DNA of 64,000 nucleotides from Diaminobutyricimonas aerilata (GCF_002797715.1 NZ_PGFF01000001.1:3185304-3249303); one strand, 5' to 3'. Shown: positions 1 through 8,955, numbered from the stretch's first letter. The notes: a model not told the origin generated them from the letters alone. Program-made: numbers and translations.

Positions 1-610
1 ACCACGACACGCTGAGGAACGACGACTCGGTGAGGAACGCGGGGCCCTCGGTGACGCCGATCACCTTGAGCAGGTTGTGCACGACGCCGGAGGGGTCGTT
101 GAACCAGTTCGGGCCGGCGATGCCGACGAACGCGAGCAGCTGGTTGACCGCGCCGGACGCGGAGAACAGGAACAACCACAGCACCGTGATCGCCACCGAG
201 CTCGTGACCGACGGGAAGTAGAAGGCGGTGCGGAATAGGCCTCGGCCCTTGAGCACCTGGCGGTTGACGAGCACCGCGAGCAACAGCGACACCGCCGTCT
301 GCAGCGGCACGACGAGCAGCACGTACCAGGCGTTGTTGCGCAGCGAGATGCCGAAGTCGCGTTCGGCGAGACCGCCCCCGGCGAGCAGCTCGCCGTAGTT
401 CGCGCCGCCGACGAAACCGACGTTCGACGAGAGCGGGCTGCCCCGGCCGGTCCAGTCCGACAGGCTCACCCAGAGCGCCATGAGCACGGGGACGGCGAGG
501 AAGAGCCCCAGGATCACGATGACCGGGGCGGTGAAGAGCCAGCCGGAGACGGACTCGCCGCGCCGCAACCGGGCGCGGCGAGTCCGTCGGGCCGCGGGAG
601 CGGACGTCAT
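1..610 (-). CDS. Carbohydrate ABC transporter permease (partial)
   Basis: Inner-membrane permease subunit of a sugar ABC importer, MsmF/LacF-like. The first about 203 residues lie in the window and the C-terminal part, with the EAA loop, lies beyond the left edge. A basic N-terminus (RRTRRARLRRGE) precedes a first membrane helix containing APVIVILGLFLAVPVLMALW. Further hydrophobic segments follow NNAWYVLLVVPLQTAVSLLL. The ATG at 610 follows a GGGAG-type ribosome site. The gene starts 28 bases after the binding-protein gene, so it is the third gene of a lacI-binding protein-permease operon. A second permease probably follows outside the window. The transported sugar cannot be told from sequence. 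Confidence 0.88.
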   Translation of the reverse strand, partial: MTSAPAARRTRRARLRRGESVSGWLFTAPVIVILGLFLAVPVLMALWVSLSDWTGRGSPLSSNVGFVGGANYGELLAGGGLAERDFGISLRNNAWYVLLVVPLQTAVSLLLAVLVNRQVLKGRGLFRTAFYFPSVTSSVAITVLWLFLFSASGAVNQLLAFVGIAGPNWFNDPSGVVHNLLKVIGVTEGPAFLTESSFLSVSW

Positions 611-638
611 GCGCCCGCTCCCGCCATGCGGGCGGTTC

Positions 639-1865
639 TCACTCGACGATCGCCTCGAGGTTGCCCTGGGTCGACTCGAGCAGGGCCTTCGGGTCGCCGG
701 AGGCGAGGGTGCCGAGCTGCGAGTTGAAGTCGGCCACGACGTCGTTCGCGCCCTGCGCGGTCGGCACGCTCTTGGCGTACTCGGCGCCGTTGAGGAACGG
801 CACGAGCACCGGGTTGTCGGTCGACCACTGCTCGGCGGCCGACTGGATGGACGGCATCACACCGAACGCGGTCGAGAACGCGAGCTGCTGCTCCGTGGCG
901 GTCAGGTACTCCACGAGCTGCTTGGCGCCGTCCTGGTTGTCGCTGTCCGCGGCGATGCCCCAGCAGTTGGTGAACTGCAGGGTGCCCTTGCCGGCGGGAC
1001 CGGCGGGCAGCTCGGCGACGGTGTAGTTCACGTCGGGGAAGTCGTTCGTGAGCGCACCGGTGATCCAGTTGCCCTCGATCGTCATCGCCGCGAGGCCCTT
1101 GCCGAAGGCCTCACCGCCCCAGCCGGCTCCGACATCCGACGCGAACGCGAAGGTGCCCGCGGTCAGCTGCTGCTTCACGTACTCGAGCGCTTCGAGGTTC
1201 TCGGGGCTGTCGGCCGTCGCCTCGGAGTTGTCGTCGCTCATGAGCGTGCCGCCGGCCTGCGCCATGAACGCGCCGACCCGCTGGTACTCGGCGCCGAACA
1301 CGAGACCCTTGCGCTCGGGCGTGGTCAGCTTCGCCGCGACGTCGGCGAGCTGCGTCCAGTCGGTCGGGATGTCGGCGTCGGTGAGGCCCGCCTCGGTCCA
1401 GGCGTCGGTGTTGATGACGAGGCCCAGGGTCGAGAAGTCCTTCGGCGCGCAGTAGAACTCGTCCTCGTAGGTGAAGGCGGAGACGAGGCTCGGGTAGAAG
1501 TCGTCCTTGTTCTCGAGCTCGTCGCCGTAGGCGAGCAGCGATCCGTTCGAGGCGTAGCCGGCCAGGGAGTCGGTCGAGAGGTAGAACACGTCGGCGGGGT
1601 CGCCCGACGAGAAGCCCTGCGCGAGCTGCTGGTTGAGCTCGCTCGCGACCGACACCTCGGCGTCGATGCCGGACTCCTCGGCCCACGCCGCCACCGCATC
1701 CTCGACGGCCTTCGTCTCGGCCTCGCCGCTCGATCCGATGAGCACGGTCAGTGCCGAGTTCTCGTCCTGCTCCGCCCCGGCGTCGTCGAATCCCGAGCCG
1801 CAGGCGGCGAGTCCGGCGACGACGCCGCCCGCCACGAGCACGGATCCCCAACGGGAGATTCTCAT
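639..1865 (-). CDS. Extracellular sugar-binding lipoprotein of ABC importer
   Basis: Solute-binding protein, family 1, 408 residues. It has a lipoprotein signal with the lipobox LAAC at residues 18-21, so the mature protein is lipid-anchored outside the membrane. The fold-typical segments are visible: an early ADVFYLSTDSLAGYA stretch, a central KDFSTLGLVINTDAW stretch, and TIEGNW near residue 264. It presents the sugar to the permease encoded 28 bases downstream. Its ATG overlaps the LacI stop (ATGA), and GAAAGGA lies upstream as ribosome site, so translation is coupled to the regulator. The ligand is unknown. The divergent debranching-type enzyme hints at an alpha-glucoside or maltodextrin, which is inference only. 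Confidence 0.92.
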   Translation of the reverse strand: MRISRWGSVLVAGGVVAGLAACGSGFDDAGAEQDENSALTVLIGSSGEAETKAVEDAVAAWAEESGIDAEVSVASELNQQLAQGFSSGDPADVFYLSTDSLAGYASNGSLLAYGDELENKDDFYPSLVSAFTYEDEFYCAPKDFSTLGLVINTDAWTEAGLTDADIPTDWTQLADVAAKLTTPERKGLVFGAEYQRVGAFMAQAGGTLMSDDNSEATADSPENLEALEYVKQQLTAGTFAFASDVGAGWGGEAFGKGLAAMTIEGNWITGALTNDFPDVNYTVAELPAGPAGKGTLQFTNCWGIAADSDNQDGAKQLVEYLTATEQQLAFSTAFGVMPSIQSAAEQWSTDNPVLVPFLNGAEYAKSVPTAQGANDVVADFNSQLGTLASGDPKALLESTQGNLEAIVE

Positions 1866-2965
1866 TGCTGTTCCTTTCGATGGTGATTGCCGGTCTCGGG
1901 CGCTGCGGCCTCTCCGGCCTCGTCGACGGGTGCCAGGTGACTCGACCGGCGAACGACAAGCTTCGGGGTGACGAACCGGCTGCGCGGTCCGTCGGAATCG
2001 GGCGGGATGACGCGGGTGCCCGTCGGGCCCATGAGCAGTTCGAGGGTCGCGCTCGCGACCTCGGCGAGCTGCTGGTCGACGCTCGACAGGCCGACGGCCT
2101 GGGCGACGGGCGTGTTGTCGAATCCGATGATCGGGAAGCGCGGATGCCCGGCCTCGCGCACGGCCATCATGGCGCCGAGCGCGAGGGAGTCACTCACGCA
2201 GACCAGCCCGTCGAGCCGCAGGCCCTCGTCGACGAGTCGCTCGACCGCGCGCCGCGCGGCGGGCACGGCATCGTCGACCTCGATGGCGAGGGCGTCGAGC
2301 GCCACGTCGTCGAGGCCGAAGCGCTCGCGCATCGTCTCCGCCCATCCGCGGCGACGGTCCCCGCCCGTGCCGGAGTCGCCCGGCCAGCCGAGGAACCCGA
2401 TCCGTTCGAGCCCCCGTCCGATGAGGTGGCGCGTCGCGGCGGCGACGCCCGCGCGTCCGTCGACGTCGACCCACGGGGTGTCGGCGGTGTCATCGCCCCA
2501 CGGGCGGCCGAACGAGACGAAGGGCACCTTCTCGGCGGCGAGCCAGCGCAACCGCGTGTCGTCGAACTGGGTCGCCGTGACGATGAACGCGTCGACGTCG
2601 GCACCGTCGCGCAGCTCTCGGAACTGCGCGATCTCGTCGGCGTGATCGGTGGCGGTGAAGAGCATGATGCGCATGCCGCGGGCGGCCGCCTGTTCGGTGA
2701 GCGAGTGCAGGTAGCGATCGAGCACCGACCCGGAGACGCCGTTGGTGATCGGATCGAGTCGGATGCCGATGGTCGACGAGGCCCGGGTGCGCAGTCGCCG
2801 CGCAGAGGCGTGTGGGCGGTAGCCGAGTTCGTCGATCGCGCGGCGCACGCGGTCCCGCGTCTCGTCGCGCACGATCGCCGGGGTGTTGAGCACGTTCGAC
2901 ACGGTCTGGCGCGACACCCCGGCCGCGCGGGCCACGTCGTCGACCGTCGGGAGACGCGTCACCAT
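1862..2965 (-). CDS. LacI-family transcriptional regulator
   Basis: DNA-binding repressor of 367 residues. The LacI-type helix-turn-helix (VARAAGVSRQTVSNVLN) begins about 8 residues from the N-terminus. It is followed by the hinge (GYRPHASARRLRTR) and a periplasmic-binding-protein-like effector domain with the usual VCVSDSLALGAM and IIGFDNTPVAQ segments. The ATG at 2965 is preferred over a longer reading because AAGGAGG lies 3 bases upstream and the HTH then starts where the family expects. The gene is first in the operon with the sugar transporter, so it is probably autoregulated. It is divergent from the debranching-type enzyme at 3160. A 25-30 residue polar tail follows the effector domain. 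Confidence 0.93.
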   Translation of the reverse strand: MVTRLPTVDDVARAAGVSRQTVSNVLNTPAIVRDETRDRVRRAIDELGYRPHASARRLRTRASSTIGIRLDPITNGVSGSVLDRYLHSLTEQAAARGMRIMLFTATDHADEIAQFRELRDGADVDAFIVTATQFDDTRLRWLAAEKVPFVSFGRPWGDDTADTPWVDVDGRAGVAAATRHLIGRGLERIGFLGWPGDSGTGGDRRRGWAETMRERFGLDDVALDALAIEVDDAVPAARRAVERLVDEGLRLDGLVCVSDSLALGAMMAVREAGHPRFPIIGFDNTPVAQAVGLSSVDQQLAEVASATLELLMGPTGTRVIPPDSDGPRSRFVTPKLVVRRSSHLAPVDEAGEAAAPETGNHHRKEQQ

Positions 2966-3010
2966 GACCCTCCTTGGCCGTGTCGTCGTGCTGCTTTCGT
3001 CAAGACGGAC

Positions 3011-3069
3011 TTGATCGTTCCATTCGCCCGAGGCGGTTGTTTGAACGATCAAATTGTGGCTGCTATGTT
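3011..3069 (+). promoter_or_regulatory. Paired LacI-type operators over the divergent promoter
   Basis: TTGATCGTTC at 3011-3020 is repeated as its exact reverse complement GAACGATCAA at 3043-3052. Each copy sits in a LacI-like 12-mer with central CG (3011-3022 and 3041-3052), with centres 30 bp apart, near three helical turns. TTGAAC at 3041-3046 and TATGTT at 3064-3069 are 17 bases apart and read as -35 and -10 for the gene at 3160, so the second operator covers the -35. The likely binder is the adjacent LacI protein. Confidence 0.7.
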
Positions 3070-3159
3070 ACCTGCCGGACGGGTTCTGTCAATCGACGCC
3101 CGTGCCGCGCAGGATGGACTGCGCCACGTGCACTCATCGACGGGGATCAGGAGAACGCA

Positions 3160-5205
3160 TTGTCGGAATCGGGCGAGACCGAGCACCTCCAGCCTCTGCT
3201 GCATGACCGCCTCGTCGTGCTCCGCGCCCCCGCCCAGGCATGGTCGGCGCACGACGGAGGCATCGGGTCCGCCGCGATCGACGGTGTCTACGTGTCGGAC
3301 GTCCGCGTCGTGCGCGGGCTGCGGATCACCGTCGACGGCCGCCGGGGCGAGCACATCGCCACCTCGCTCGACGCCGCGGACCGCGCACGTTTCATCATGC
3401 TGCTGAGGCGACTCGACGACGGCGGCGCCGACCCCGGCGTGCGGGCCGTGCACGACCGCGCGGTCACCGCCGACGGCACCGTCGAGAGCCTCACCCTCTC
3501 GTCCCGGCTCGGCACCCCCATCCGCACCACCGTCACGGTCGAGGTCGTCGCCGAGACCGGCGACATGGATGCGATCAAGGCCGGCGTGACCGGGCAGGCG
3601 CCCGCGTCGCCGACGCTCGCCGACGGACGCGCCGGGTGGGGAGACGAGCACGTCTCCGCGGCGTTCGACGCGCCCGGCGCCGAACTCGTCGTGAACGGCG
3701 ATCGGGTGACGGCGACCTGGGCGGTCACCGTCCCCGCACACGGCGAGGTGTCGATCGACTGGCGGGTCACCGCGGTCGACGCGCACGCCGTCGTCGGACC
3801 GGGCCGTGGACCGCGCCTCACCGCCCCCGCCCTCACCACCGGCGACGAACGACTCGCCCGCTGGGTCGCCCGCGCCGTCGACGACCTCGATGCGCTGCGC
3901 CTGGAGACGAAGGGACTGCCCGGAGCGGAGTTCCTCGCCGCCGGAGCGCCGTGGTTCTTCACCCTGTTCGGCCGCGACTCGATCTGGGCGGCACGCATGC
4001 TGCTGCCGCTCGGCACCCGGCTCGCCCACGGCACGCTGCGCGTGCTCGCCGGACTGCAGGGCGAGAGCGACGTCGCGGCCACCGCGGAGCAGCCGGGCAA
4101 GATCATGCACGAGCTCCGCCGCGCGACCCTCAACATCCCCGGCGAGAGCATCGCCCTGCCGCCGCTCTACTACGGCACCGTCGACGCGACCGCCCTCTGG
4201 GTGTGCCTGCTGCACGATGCGTGGAAGTGGGGGCTCGCCGACGACGACGTGCGGGAACTGCTGCCCAACCTGCGGGCGGCCCTGGCCTGGATGCGCGACT
4301 CGGGCGACAGCGACGGCGACGGGCTGCTCGAGTACATCGACAGCACCGGCCACGGGCTCTCCAACCAGGGCTGGAAGGACTCGGGCGACTCCGTGCAGTG
4401 GCTCGACGGCACGCTCGCCGAGGGCCCGATCGCGCTCTGCGAGGTGCAGGCGTACGCGTTCGAGGCGGCGACGCACGGCGCCGATCTCCTCGAGCACTTC
4501 GGCGAGGACGGATCGGAGTGGCGAGCCTGGGCGGCGCGCCTGAAGCAGCGCTTCGACGAGACGTTCTGGATCGAGCACCCCGACGGCGCCTACCCCGCCA
4601 TCGCGCTCGACGCGCAGAAGCGGCCGGTCGACACGGTCACGAGCAACCTCGGGCACCTGCTCGGCACGGGTCTGCTCGACCCCCGCCAGTCGGCACTTGT
4701 CGCGCGACGACTCGGTTCGCCGCAACTCGACTCCGGCTTCGGCCTGCGCACGATGTCGACGGACTCCGCCGGCTACTGGCCGCTGAGCTACCACGGCGGC
4801 ACGGTGTGGACCCACGACACCGCGATCGCCATCGCCGGACTCGTCCGCGAGGGGCATCGGGAGGTCGCCGACTCGCTCATCCGCGGCCTGCTCGCCGCCG
4901 CATCCGGATTCGACTACCGGATGCCCGAACTGCACTCGGGCGACACCGCGACGGAGGTCGCGACCCCCGTGCCCTACCCCGCGGCGTGCCGGCCGCAGGC
5001 GTGGTCGGCGGCGGCCGCCGTGTCGGTGCTCGCGAGCACGCTCGGCCTCGAGCCGGGCGACGAGGGACTCGCCGTCTCGCCGAGCGCGGTCGCCGGTGCC
5101 GTCGAGGTGTCGGGCCTGCGCTTCGGGGATGCCGAGCTGCGCCTGCGCACGGACACGGCAGGCGACGTGCTCGACGCCTCCGGCGCGCCGATCGTCGTCG
5201 GCTAG
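3160..5205 (+). CDS. Glycogen debranching-type alpha-glucosidase
   Basis: Cytoplasmic glycosidase of about 681 residues. An N-terminal debranching-enzyme beta domain (RLVVLRAPAQAWSAHDGGI) is followed by an (alpha/alpha)6 catalytic barrel with the amylo-1,6-glucosidase-like segments FFTLFGRDSIWAARM, GLSNQGWKDSGD and HGGTVWTHDTAIA. The acids in RDS, WKDSGD and the C-terminal part are candidate catalytic residues. No ATG fits: a TTG at 3160 has CAGGAG about 6 bases upstream and begins just before the recognisable domain. It is transcribed away from the LacI/transporter operon through shared operators, so it probably hydrolyses the imported sugar. The exact substrate is open. Confidence 0.85.
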   Translation: MSESGETEHLQPLLHDRLVVLRAPAQAWSAHDGGIGSAAIDGVYVSDVRVVRGLRITVDGRRGEHIATSLDAADRARFIMLLRRLDDGGADPGVRAVHDRAVTADGTVESLTLSSRLGTPIRTTVTVEVVAETGDMDAIKAGVTGQAPASPTLADGRAGWGDEHVSAAFDAPGAELVVNGDRVTATWAVTVPAHGEVSIDWRVTAVDAHAVVGPGRGPRLTAPALTTGDERLARWVARAVDDLDALRLETKGLPGAEFLAAGAPWFFTLFGRDSIWAARMLLPLGTRLAHGTLRVLAGLQGESDVAATAEQPGKIMHELRRATLNIPGESIALPPLYYGTVDATALWVCLLHDAWKWGLADDDVRELLPNLRAALAWMRDSGDSDGDGLLEYIDSTGHGLSNQGWKDSGDSVQWLDGTLAEGPIALCEVQAYAFEAATHGADLLEHFGEDGSEWRAWAARLKQRFDETFWIEHPDGAYPAIALDAQKRPVDTVTSNLGHLLGTGLLDPRQSALVARRLGSPQLDSGFGLRTMSTDSAGYWPLSYHGGTVWTHDTAIAIAGLVREGHREVADSLIRGLLAAASGFDYRMPELHSGDTATEVATPVPYPAACRPQAWSAAAAVSVLASTLGLEPGDEGLAVSPSAVAGAVEVSGLRFGDAELRLRTDTAGDVLDASGAPIVVG

Positions 5206-5271
5206 GTCGCGTTCCCCGAGCCCGTCGACGGTGTCGACCCCGGCAACCCGCTCAGCGAGCGGCCATACCGT

Positions 5272-6372
5272 TCACGCGGAGAGGCGGCTGAGTTCCGCCA
5301 CGACCTGGCGCGCAATGGTGCGGCCGGCGCGGTTGGCGCCGATCGTGCTGGCCGTGGGTCCGTAGCCGGCGAAGAACACCCGGGAGTCGCGCCACGACGT
5401 GCCCTGCCCGACCATGATGCCGCCGGTCTTCTCGCGCAGCTTGAGCGGGGCGAGGTGCCGCAGCTCAGGCCGGAAGCCGGTGGCCCAGATGATCGCGTCG
5501 AACTCCTGCACCGTTCCGTCGGACCAGCGCACGCCTTCGGGCACGATGCGTTCGAACATGGGCTTCGCATCGAGCAGGCCGCGGTCGATGGCGGCCTGGA
5601 TGCGGCGGCTGCGCGGCACCCCGGTGGTGCTGACGATGCTCGGCAACGCGCGGCCCTCGCGCGCGGCGGCATCCTGCTGCGCGACGGAGGCGACACCGGC
5701 CTCGACGTCGAGCTCTTGCGCCTCGAGGAACTCCACCGGGCGGCGTGCCACCCAGGTGAGCTCCGCGGCGACGTTCTCGAGTTCCATGAGGAACCCGATC
5801 GCCGACGTGCCACCGCCGACGACGAGCACCCGCTGGCCCTCGAACTCCTGCGCGCGCCGGTACTCGGTGGTGTGCACCTGACGGCCCGCGAACTCGTTCA
5901 TGCCGGAGTACCACGGAACGAACGGCGAACCCCAGGTGCCCGTCGCGTTCACCAGCAGCCGTGTCGTCACATCCTGCTCGCCCACCTCGTCGCGGAAGCG
6001 CACGCGCAGGTCGGTGCCCGCGTTCTCGACCGCCACGACGTTCGCCGGACGCACCACCTGGAACCCGAAGTGCTGCTCGTATCGTGCGTAGTAGTCGGCG
6101 ACGACATCCTTCGCGGGCGCCGTGCGGTCGGCGGTGTCGAAACTCACACCCAGCTCCGACATGCCGGGCAGGTCGTTCACACGGTGCGCGTAGCCGAGGC
6201 GCAGCGCCTCCCAACGGAACTGCCAGGCACCGCCCGTGCCCGGGCCGCGATCGAGCACCACGAAGTCGTTGCCGGGATCGAGACCGAGGCGCTTGAGGTA
6301 GTACGAGACCGAAAGTCCCGCCTGCCCTGCACCGACGACGACGACGGACGTGTCGGTCGAGGCACTGGTCAC
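5272..6372 (-). CDS. FAD/NAD(P)-dependent flavin monooxygenase-like protein
   Basis: Class B flavoprotein monooxygenase-like enzyme, about 366 residues. The FAD Rossmann motif VVVVGAGQAG lies about 9 residues from the start. A monooxygenase-type FAGRQVHTTEY fingerprint and a second dinucleotide motif VLVVGGGTSA (NADPH) follow in the middle, and the ATG motif IWATGFRPE near the C-terminus. The GTG start at 6372 is chosen because TACCCT at 6379-6384 lies exactly 6 bases upstream, the leaderless arrangement seen at many genes here. An upstream GTG at 6462 would add 30 unsupported residues. It stands alone; the substrate is unknown. Confidence 0.82.
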   Translation of the reverse strand: MTSASTDTSVVVVGAGQAGLSVSYYLKRLGLDPGNDFVVLDRGPGTGGAWQFRWEALRLGYAHRVNDLPGMSELGVSFDTADRTAPAKDVVADYYARYEQHFGFQVVRPANVVAVENAGTDLRVRFRDEVGEQDVTTRLLVNATGTWGSPFVPWYSGMNEFAGRQVHTTEYRRAQEFEGQRVLVVGGGTSAIGFLMELENVAAELTWVARRPVEFLEAQELDVEAGVASVAQQDAAAREGRALPSIVSTTGVPRSRRIQAAIDRGLLDAKPMFERIVPEGVRWSDGTVQEFDAIIWATGFRPELRHLAPLKLREKTGGIMVGQGTSWRDSRVFFAGYGPTASTIGANRAGRTIARQVVAELSRLSA

Positions 6373-6539
6373 GCGGCTAGGGTACTCGCGGCAGCCGACC
6401 GGTCGGTGCGAGAGCTGTTCGCCCACGGCGTTCGGATGCCCGTCCCCAGGGCCGTCCGGCACGAGGAGCGCGAACGACCGCGTGGTAGCATGACGGATAG
6501 TTTTCTCGTCCTGTTCCTGAACCTAAGAGGGGGTCACGC

Positions 6540-6728
6540 ATGGGGCGCGGCCGACAGAAGGCAAAGCACACCAAGGTGGCCCGGGAGCTGAAGTACTTCA
6601 GCCCCCAGACGAACTACGACGCCCTCGAACGCGAACTCACCGGTGGTGGGCACTCGCAGGAGGACCTCGACAAGTGGGCCGACTACGTGGCGGAGACCGA
6701 AGAGCACGACGAGTCGAAGACGGCCTGA
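6540..6728 (+). CDS. DUF3073 domain protein
   Basis: Small protein of 62 residues with the very conserved actinobacterial N-terminus MGRGRQKAKHTKVARELKY, then an acidic C-terminal half (SQEDLDKWADYVAETEEHDE). The family is of unknown function and is often found near purine genes and bldC in actinobacteria; here purM and purF lie 7-10 kb away. An AGAGGGGG ribosome site is 6 bases upstream of the ATG. The basic N-terminus and acidic tail would suit a nucleic-acid- or ribosome-associated role, but nothing in the sequence proves one. Confidence 0.93.
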   Translation: MGRGRQKAKHTKVARELKYFSPQTNYDALERELTGGGHSQEDLDKWADYVAETEEHDESKTA

Positions 6729-6742
6729 TCGACGACACGTCA

Positions 6743-7345
6743 ATGACGTCCGCTGAACTCCCGACGGACGGGCCGATTTCTGCTGCGCGCACATCCGGGC
6801 TCCTTCCGGATCGCTTGAGCACGCGCGTCGCGTACGAGAACGCCTGGATGCGCGTGCGCGAAGATCTCGTGCGCTGGCCGAACGGCCACGAGTCGATCTA
6901 CGGCGTCGTCGAGAAGCCGGACTTCGCGCTCATCCTGCCGCGCGACCGCGACGGGTTCTGGCTCGTCGAGCAGTACCGCTACACCGTCGAGCGACGGGTG
7001 TGGGAGTTCCCGCAGGGCTCGTGGCCCTCCGGGCACACGGGAACAGCGGAGGATCTCGCGCGCGCCGAACTGCGTGAAGAGACCGGCCTGCGGGCGGAGC
7101 ACGTCGAGCATCTGGGCCGCTTCGATGAGGCCTACGGGTTCACGCGCCAGGCCTGCGACGTGTTCATCGCGACCGGCCTCTCGCACGGCGCCACCGAACG
7201 CGAGGCGACCGAGGCCGACATGGAGCACCGCTGGTTCTCCGACGCGGAGATCGACGAACTCATACTCAGCGGGCGTATGTCGGAATCCGCATCCCTCGCC
7301 GCCCTCCTGCTGTGGCGGATGCGCGAACGCAGCGCACGCGACTGA
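6743..7345 (+). CDS. Nudix hydrolase
   Basis: Nudix-fold pyrophosphohydrolase of 200 residues, closest in layout to ADP-ribose/ADP-sugar pyrophosphatases: an N-terminal beta region (VYENAWMRVRED-like), then WEFPQGSWP just before the Nudix helix. The metal-binding half of the Nudix box is AELREETGL, with the Glu pair present. The usual Arg before the first Glu is Ala, so the box is slightly degenerate. It starts 15 bases after the DUF3073 gene and is probably co-transcribed with it. The substrate is not predictable; ADP-ribose would fit the neighbouring NAD synthetase gene, which is inference. Confidence 0.85.
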   Translation: MTSAELPTDGPISAARTSGLLPDRLSTRVAYENAWMRVREDLVRWPNGHESIYGVVEKPDFALILPRDRDGFWLVEQYRYTVERRVWEFPQGSWPSGHTGTAEDLARAELREETGLRAEHVEHLGRFDEAYGFTRQACDVFIATGLSHGATEREATEADMEHRWFSDAEIDELILSGRMSESASLAALLLWRMRERSARD

Positions 7346-7371
7346 CGGTCACACCGGAGGGGTGAAGCGGG

Positions 7372-7653
7372 TCAGCCGAAGGCGAGGAACGGGAGCGCGA
7401 GCAGGCCGAGTCCGGCCCCGAAGGCGATCACGAGCACGGCGATGATGAGCCACCCGAACAGCAGCAGCGCGTTGATCCAGATGCCGACGAGGGCGAGCGT
7501 GCGGGCATCCGGTTCGCGCCTGCGCCCCATCACCCCGAGCACCAGGCCGATGATGGGCACGAAGAACGTGAACCCGAAGAACACCGAGATGACGCCGAGG
7601 ACGACGCTCGCGATGCTGAGTGTCTTCGTGGAGCTGGTCGAATACTGGCTCAT
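7372..7653 (-). CDS. Small membrane protein, DUF4190-like
   Basis: Protein of 93 residues with two long hydrophobic stretches, LSIASVVLGVISVFFGFTFF with its continuation to GLVLGV, and the C-terminal half from LALVGIWINALLLFGWLII onward. A short basic loop with RRREPDA separates them, the layout of DUF4190 proteins. TAGCGT at 7660-7665 lies 6 bases before the ATG, so a leaderless message is likely. It is convergent with the Nudix gene and divergent from nadE. The role is unknown. Confidence 0.75.
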   Translation of the reverse strand: MSQYSTSSTKTLSIASVVLGVISVFFGFTFFVPIIGLVLGVMGRRREPDARTLALVGIWINALLLFGWLIIAVLVIAFGAGLGLLALPFLAFG

Positions 7654-7694
7654 CGCTTCACGCTACCGAAACATGACGGTCGTAGGGTCGGATC

Positions 7695-8537
7695 ATGCGT
7701 GAACTGCAGGAGCGGATCATCAACGACCTCGGCGCGAAGCCGACGATCTCCCCCGAGGACGAGATCGAACGCAGAGTCGGGTTCCTCGCCGACTACCTGA
7801 CCACGAGCGGTGCCGCCGGCTTCGTGCTCGGGATCAGCGGCGGGCAGGACTCCTCGCTCGCCGGGCGACTCTGCCAACTCGCCGTGGAACGCGTGCGTGA
7901 CGCCGGCCAGGAGGCGCAGTTCATCGCCGTGCGCCTGCCGTACGGTGTGCAGAAGGACGAGGACGACGCGCAGCTCGCGCTGCAGTTCATCCGCGCCGAT
8001 CGCCTCGTCACCTACAACGTCAAGCGCGGCGTCGACGGCTTCGAGGACGAGTTCCAGGATGCGCTCGGCGAGGAGATGACGGACTTCAACAAGGGCAACG
8101 TGAAGGCCCGTGCCCGCATGATCGCGCAGTACGCGCTCGCCGGGCAGACGAGGTCGATCGTGGTCGGCACCGACCACGCCGCGGAGGCGATCACCGGTTT
8201 CTTCACCAAGTTCGGGGACGGCGGCGCGGACATCCTGCCGCTCTCCGGCCTCACGAAGCGGCAGGGCAAGGCGCTGCTGCAGCACCTCGGTGCCGCGGAG
8301 CGGCTCTACACGAAGCCGCCCACCGCGGACCTGCTCGACGACAACCCCGGTCAGACTGACGAGGCGAACCTCGGGCTCACCTACCAGCACATCGACGACT
8401 ACCTCGAGGGCCTCGAGGTGCCCGACGAGGTCGCCGAGGCGATCGAGCAGCGCTACCTCTCCACCCGCCACAAGCGCGAGCTGCCCGTCGCCCCCACCGA
8501 CGACTGGTGGCGCAGCGACAACGGCTACACGCGCTGA
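7695..8537 (+). CDS. nadE: NAD+ synthetase (ammonia-dependent)
   Basis: Cytosolic enzyme making NAD+ from nicotinic acid adenine dinucleotide, ATP and ammonia. It has 280 residues, the usual size for the form without a glutaminase domain. The PP-loop SGGQDSS is near residue 49, and [20 protein letters not shown] and the [12 protein letters not shown] segment are typical of NadE. TAGGGT at 7683-7688 ends 6 bases before the ATG, so transcription probably begins at the start codon. The gene stands alone; the hairpins following it may end its transcript. Confidence 0.95.
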   Translation: MRELQERIINDLGAKPTISPEDEIERRVGFLADYLTTSGAAGFVLGISGGQDSSLAGRLCQLAVERVRDAGQEAQFIAVRLPYGVQKDEDDAQLALQFIRADRLVTYNVKRGVDGFEDEFQDALGEEMTDFNKGNVKARARMIAQYALAGQTRSIVVGTDHAAEAITGFFTKFGDGGADILPLSGLTKRQGKALLQHLGAAERLYTKPPTADLLDDNPGQTDEANLGLTYQHIDDYLEGLEVPDEVAEAIEQRYLSTRHKRELPVAPTDDWWRSDNGYTR

Positions 8538-8562
8538 CCCGCCCGCCCGCTTCACTGGGCCC

Positions 8563-8598
8563 GGTCGCTGAGCCCGGTCGCTGAGCCTGTCGAAGCGC
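8563..8598. repeat. Dispersed GGTCGCTGAGCCTGTCGAAGCG repeat
   Basis: GGTCGCTGAGCC occurs twice in tandem, the second copy running on into TGTCGAAGCG. The same word, CGCTGAGCCTGTCGAAGCG, recurs at 8690-8708, and reverse or variant forms lie at 18186-18205 and 49602-49620. All copies are intergenic. Confidence 0.7.
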
Positions 8599-8609
8599 GG
8601 CCACCCCGT

Positions 8610-8664
8610 TTCCCGTCGCAAATAGCGGGTGTGACGCATCGGCACCCGCATTTTGCGACGGGAA
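8610..8664. repeat. Intergenic hairpin with TTCCCGTC ends
   Basis: The arm TTCCCGTCGCAAATAGCGGGTG at 8610-8631 pairs with 8643-8664 with two mismatches, leaving an 11-base loop. The ends match those of the hairpins at 8970, 46674 and 47833, but the inner sequence differs. It lies after nadE and could act as a terminator, though no T run follows. Confidence 0.7.
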
Positions 8665-8689
8665 GTCCGCCCGCCGACGCAGCCACGTT

Positions 8690-8708
8690 CGCTGAGCCTG
8701 TCGAAGCG
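8690..8708. repeat. Dispersed CGCTGAGCCTGTCGAAGCG repeat
   Basis: Exact copy of the 19-base core found at 8580-8598, placed between the hairpin at 8610-8664 and the gene at 8740. Confidence 0.65.
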
Positions 8709-8739
8709 AGATCGGCTCACGCACCGCTAACGTGAGCAG

Positions 8740-8955
8740 ATGTACGGATTGAACTTCTTCTCGATCGTCTACCCGCTGCTCATGCTGGTGCTCGTCGGCG
8801 GCGCGATCGTGCTCCTCGTGCTGCTGTGCCGCCTGCTGCTCGCCGCACGCACCCATCTGATCGCGGCGACGCGGCTGACCGAGCTGCGCACCGACCTGCT
8901 GCTCGCGGGTGACGACGACGACACGGACACCGACGGCTCCGCGACGCGGGCCTGA
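8740..8955 (+). CDS. Small single-span membrane protein, unknown
   Basis: Not recognised. The protein has 71 residues: a strongly hydrophobic helix (YPLLMLVLVGGAIVLLVLLC) near the N-terminus, an amphipathic middle, and an acidic Asp/Thr-rich tail (GDDDDTDTDG). TAACGT ends 6 bases before the ATG, the same leaderless pattern as its neighbours, which supports it being a real gene. Its codons show the strong G/C third-position bias of the region. It lies between two sets of intergenic repeats. Probable topology is N-outside with the charged tail in the cytoplasm, but this is uncertain. Confidence 0.6.
   Translation: MYGLNFFSIVYPLLMLVLVGGAIVLLVLLCRLLLAARTHLIAATRLTELRTDLLLAGDDDDTDTDGSATRA

Noticed and set aside
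8538-8739. Possible tRNA or small RNA gene between nadE and the small membrane protein
   Set aside because: No cloverleaf or conserved tRNA boxes are seen. The stretch is explained by two dispersed repeats and one hairpin.
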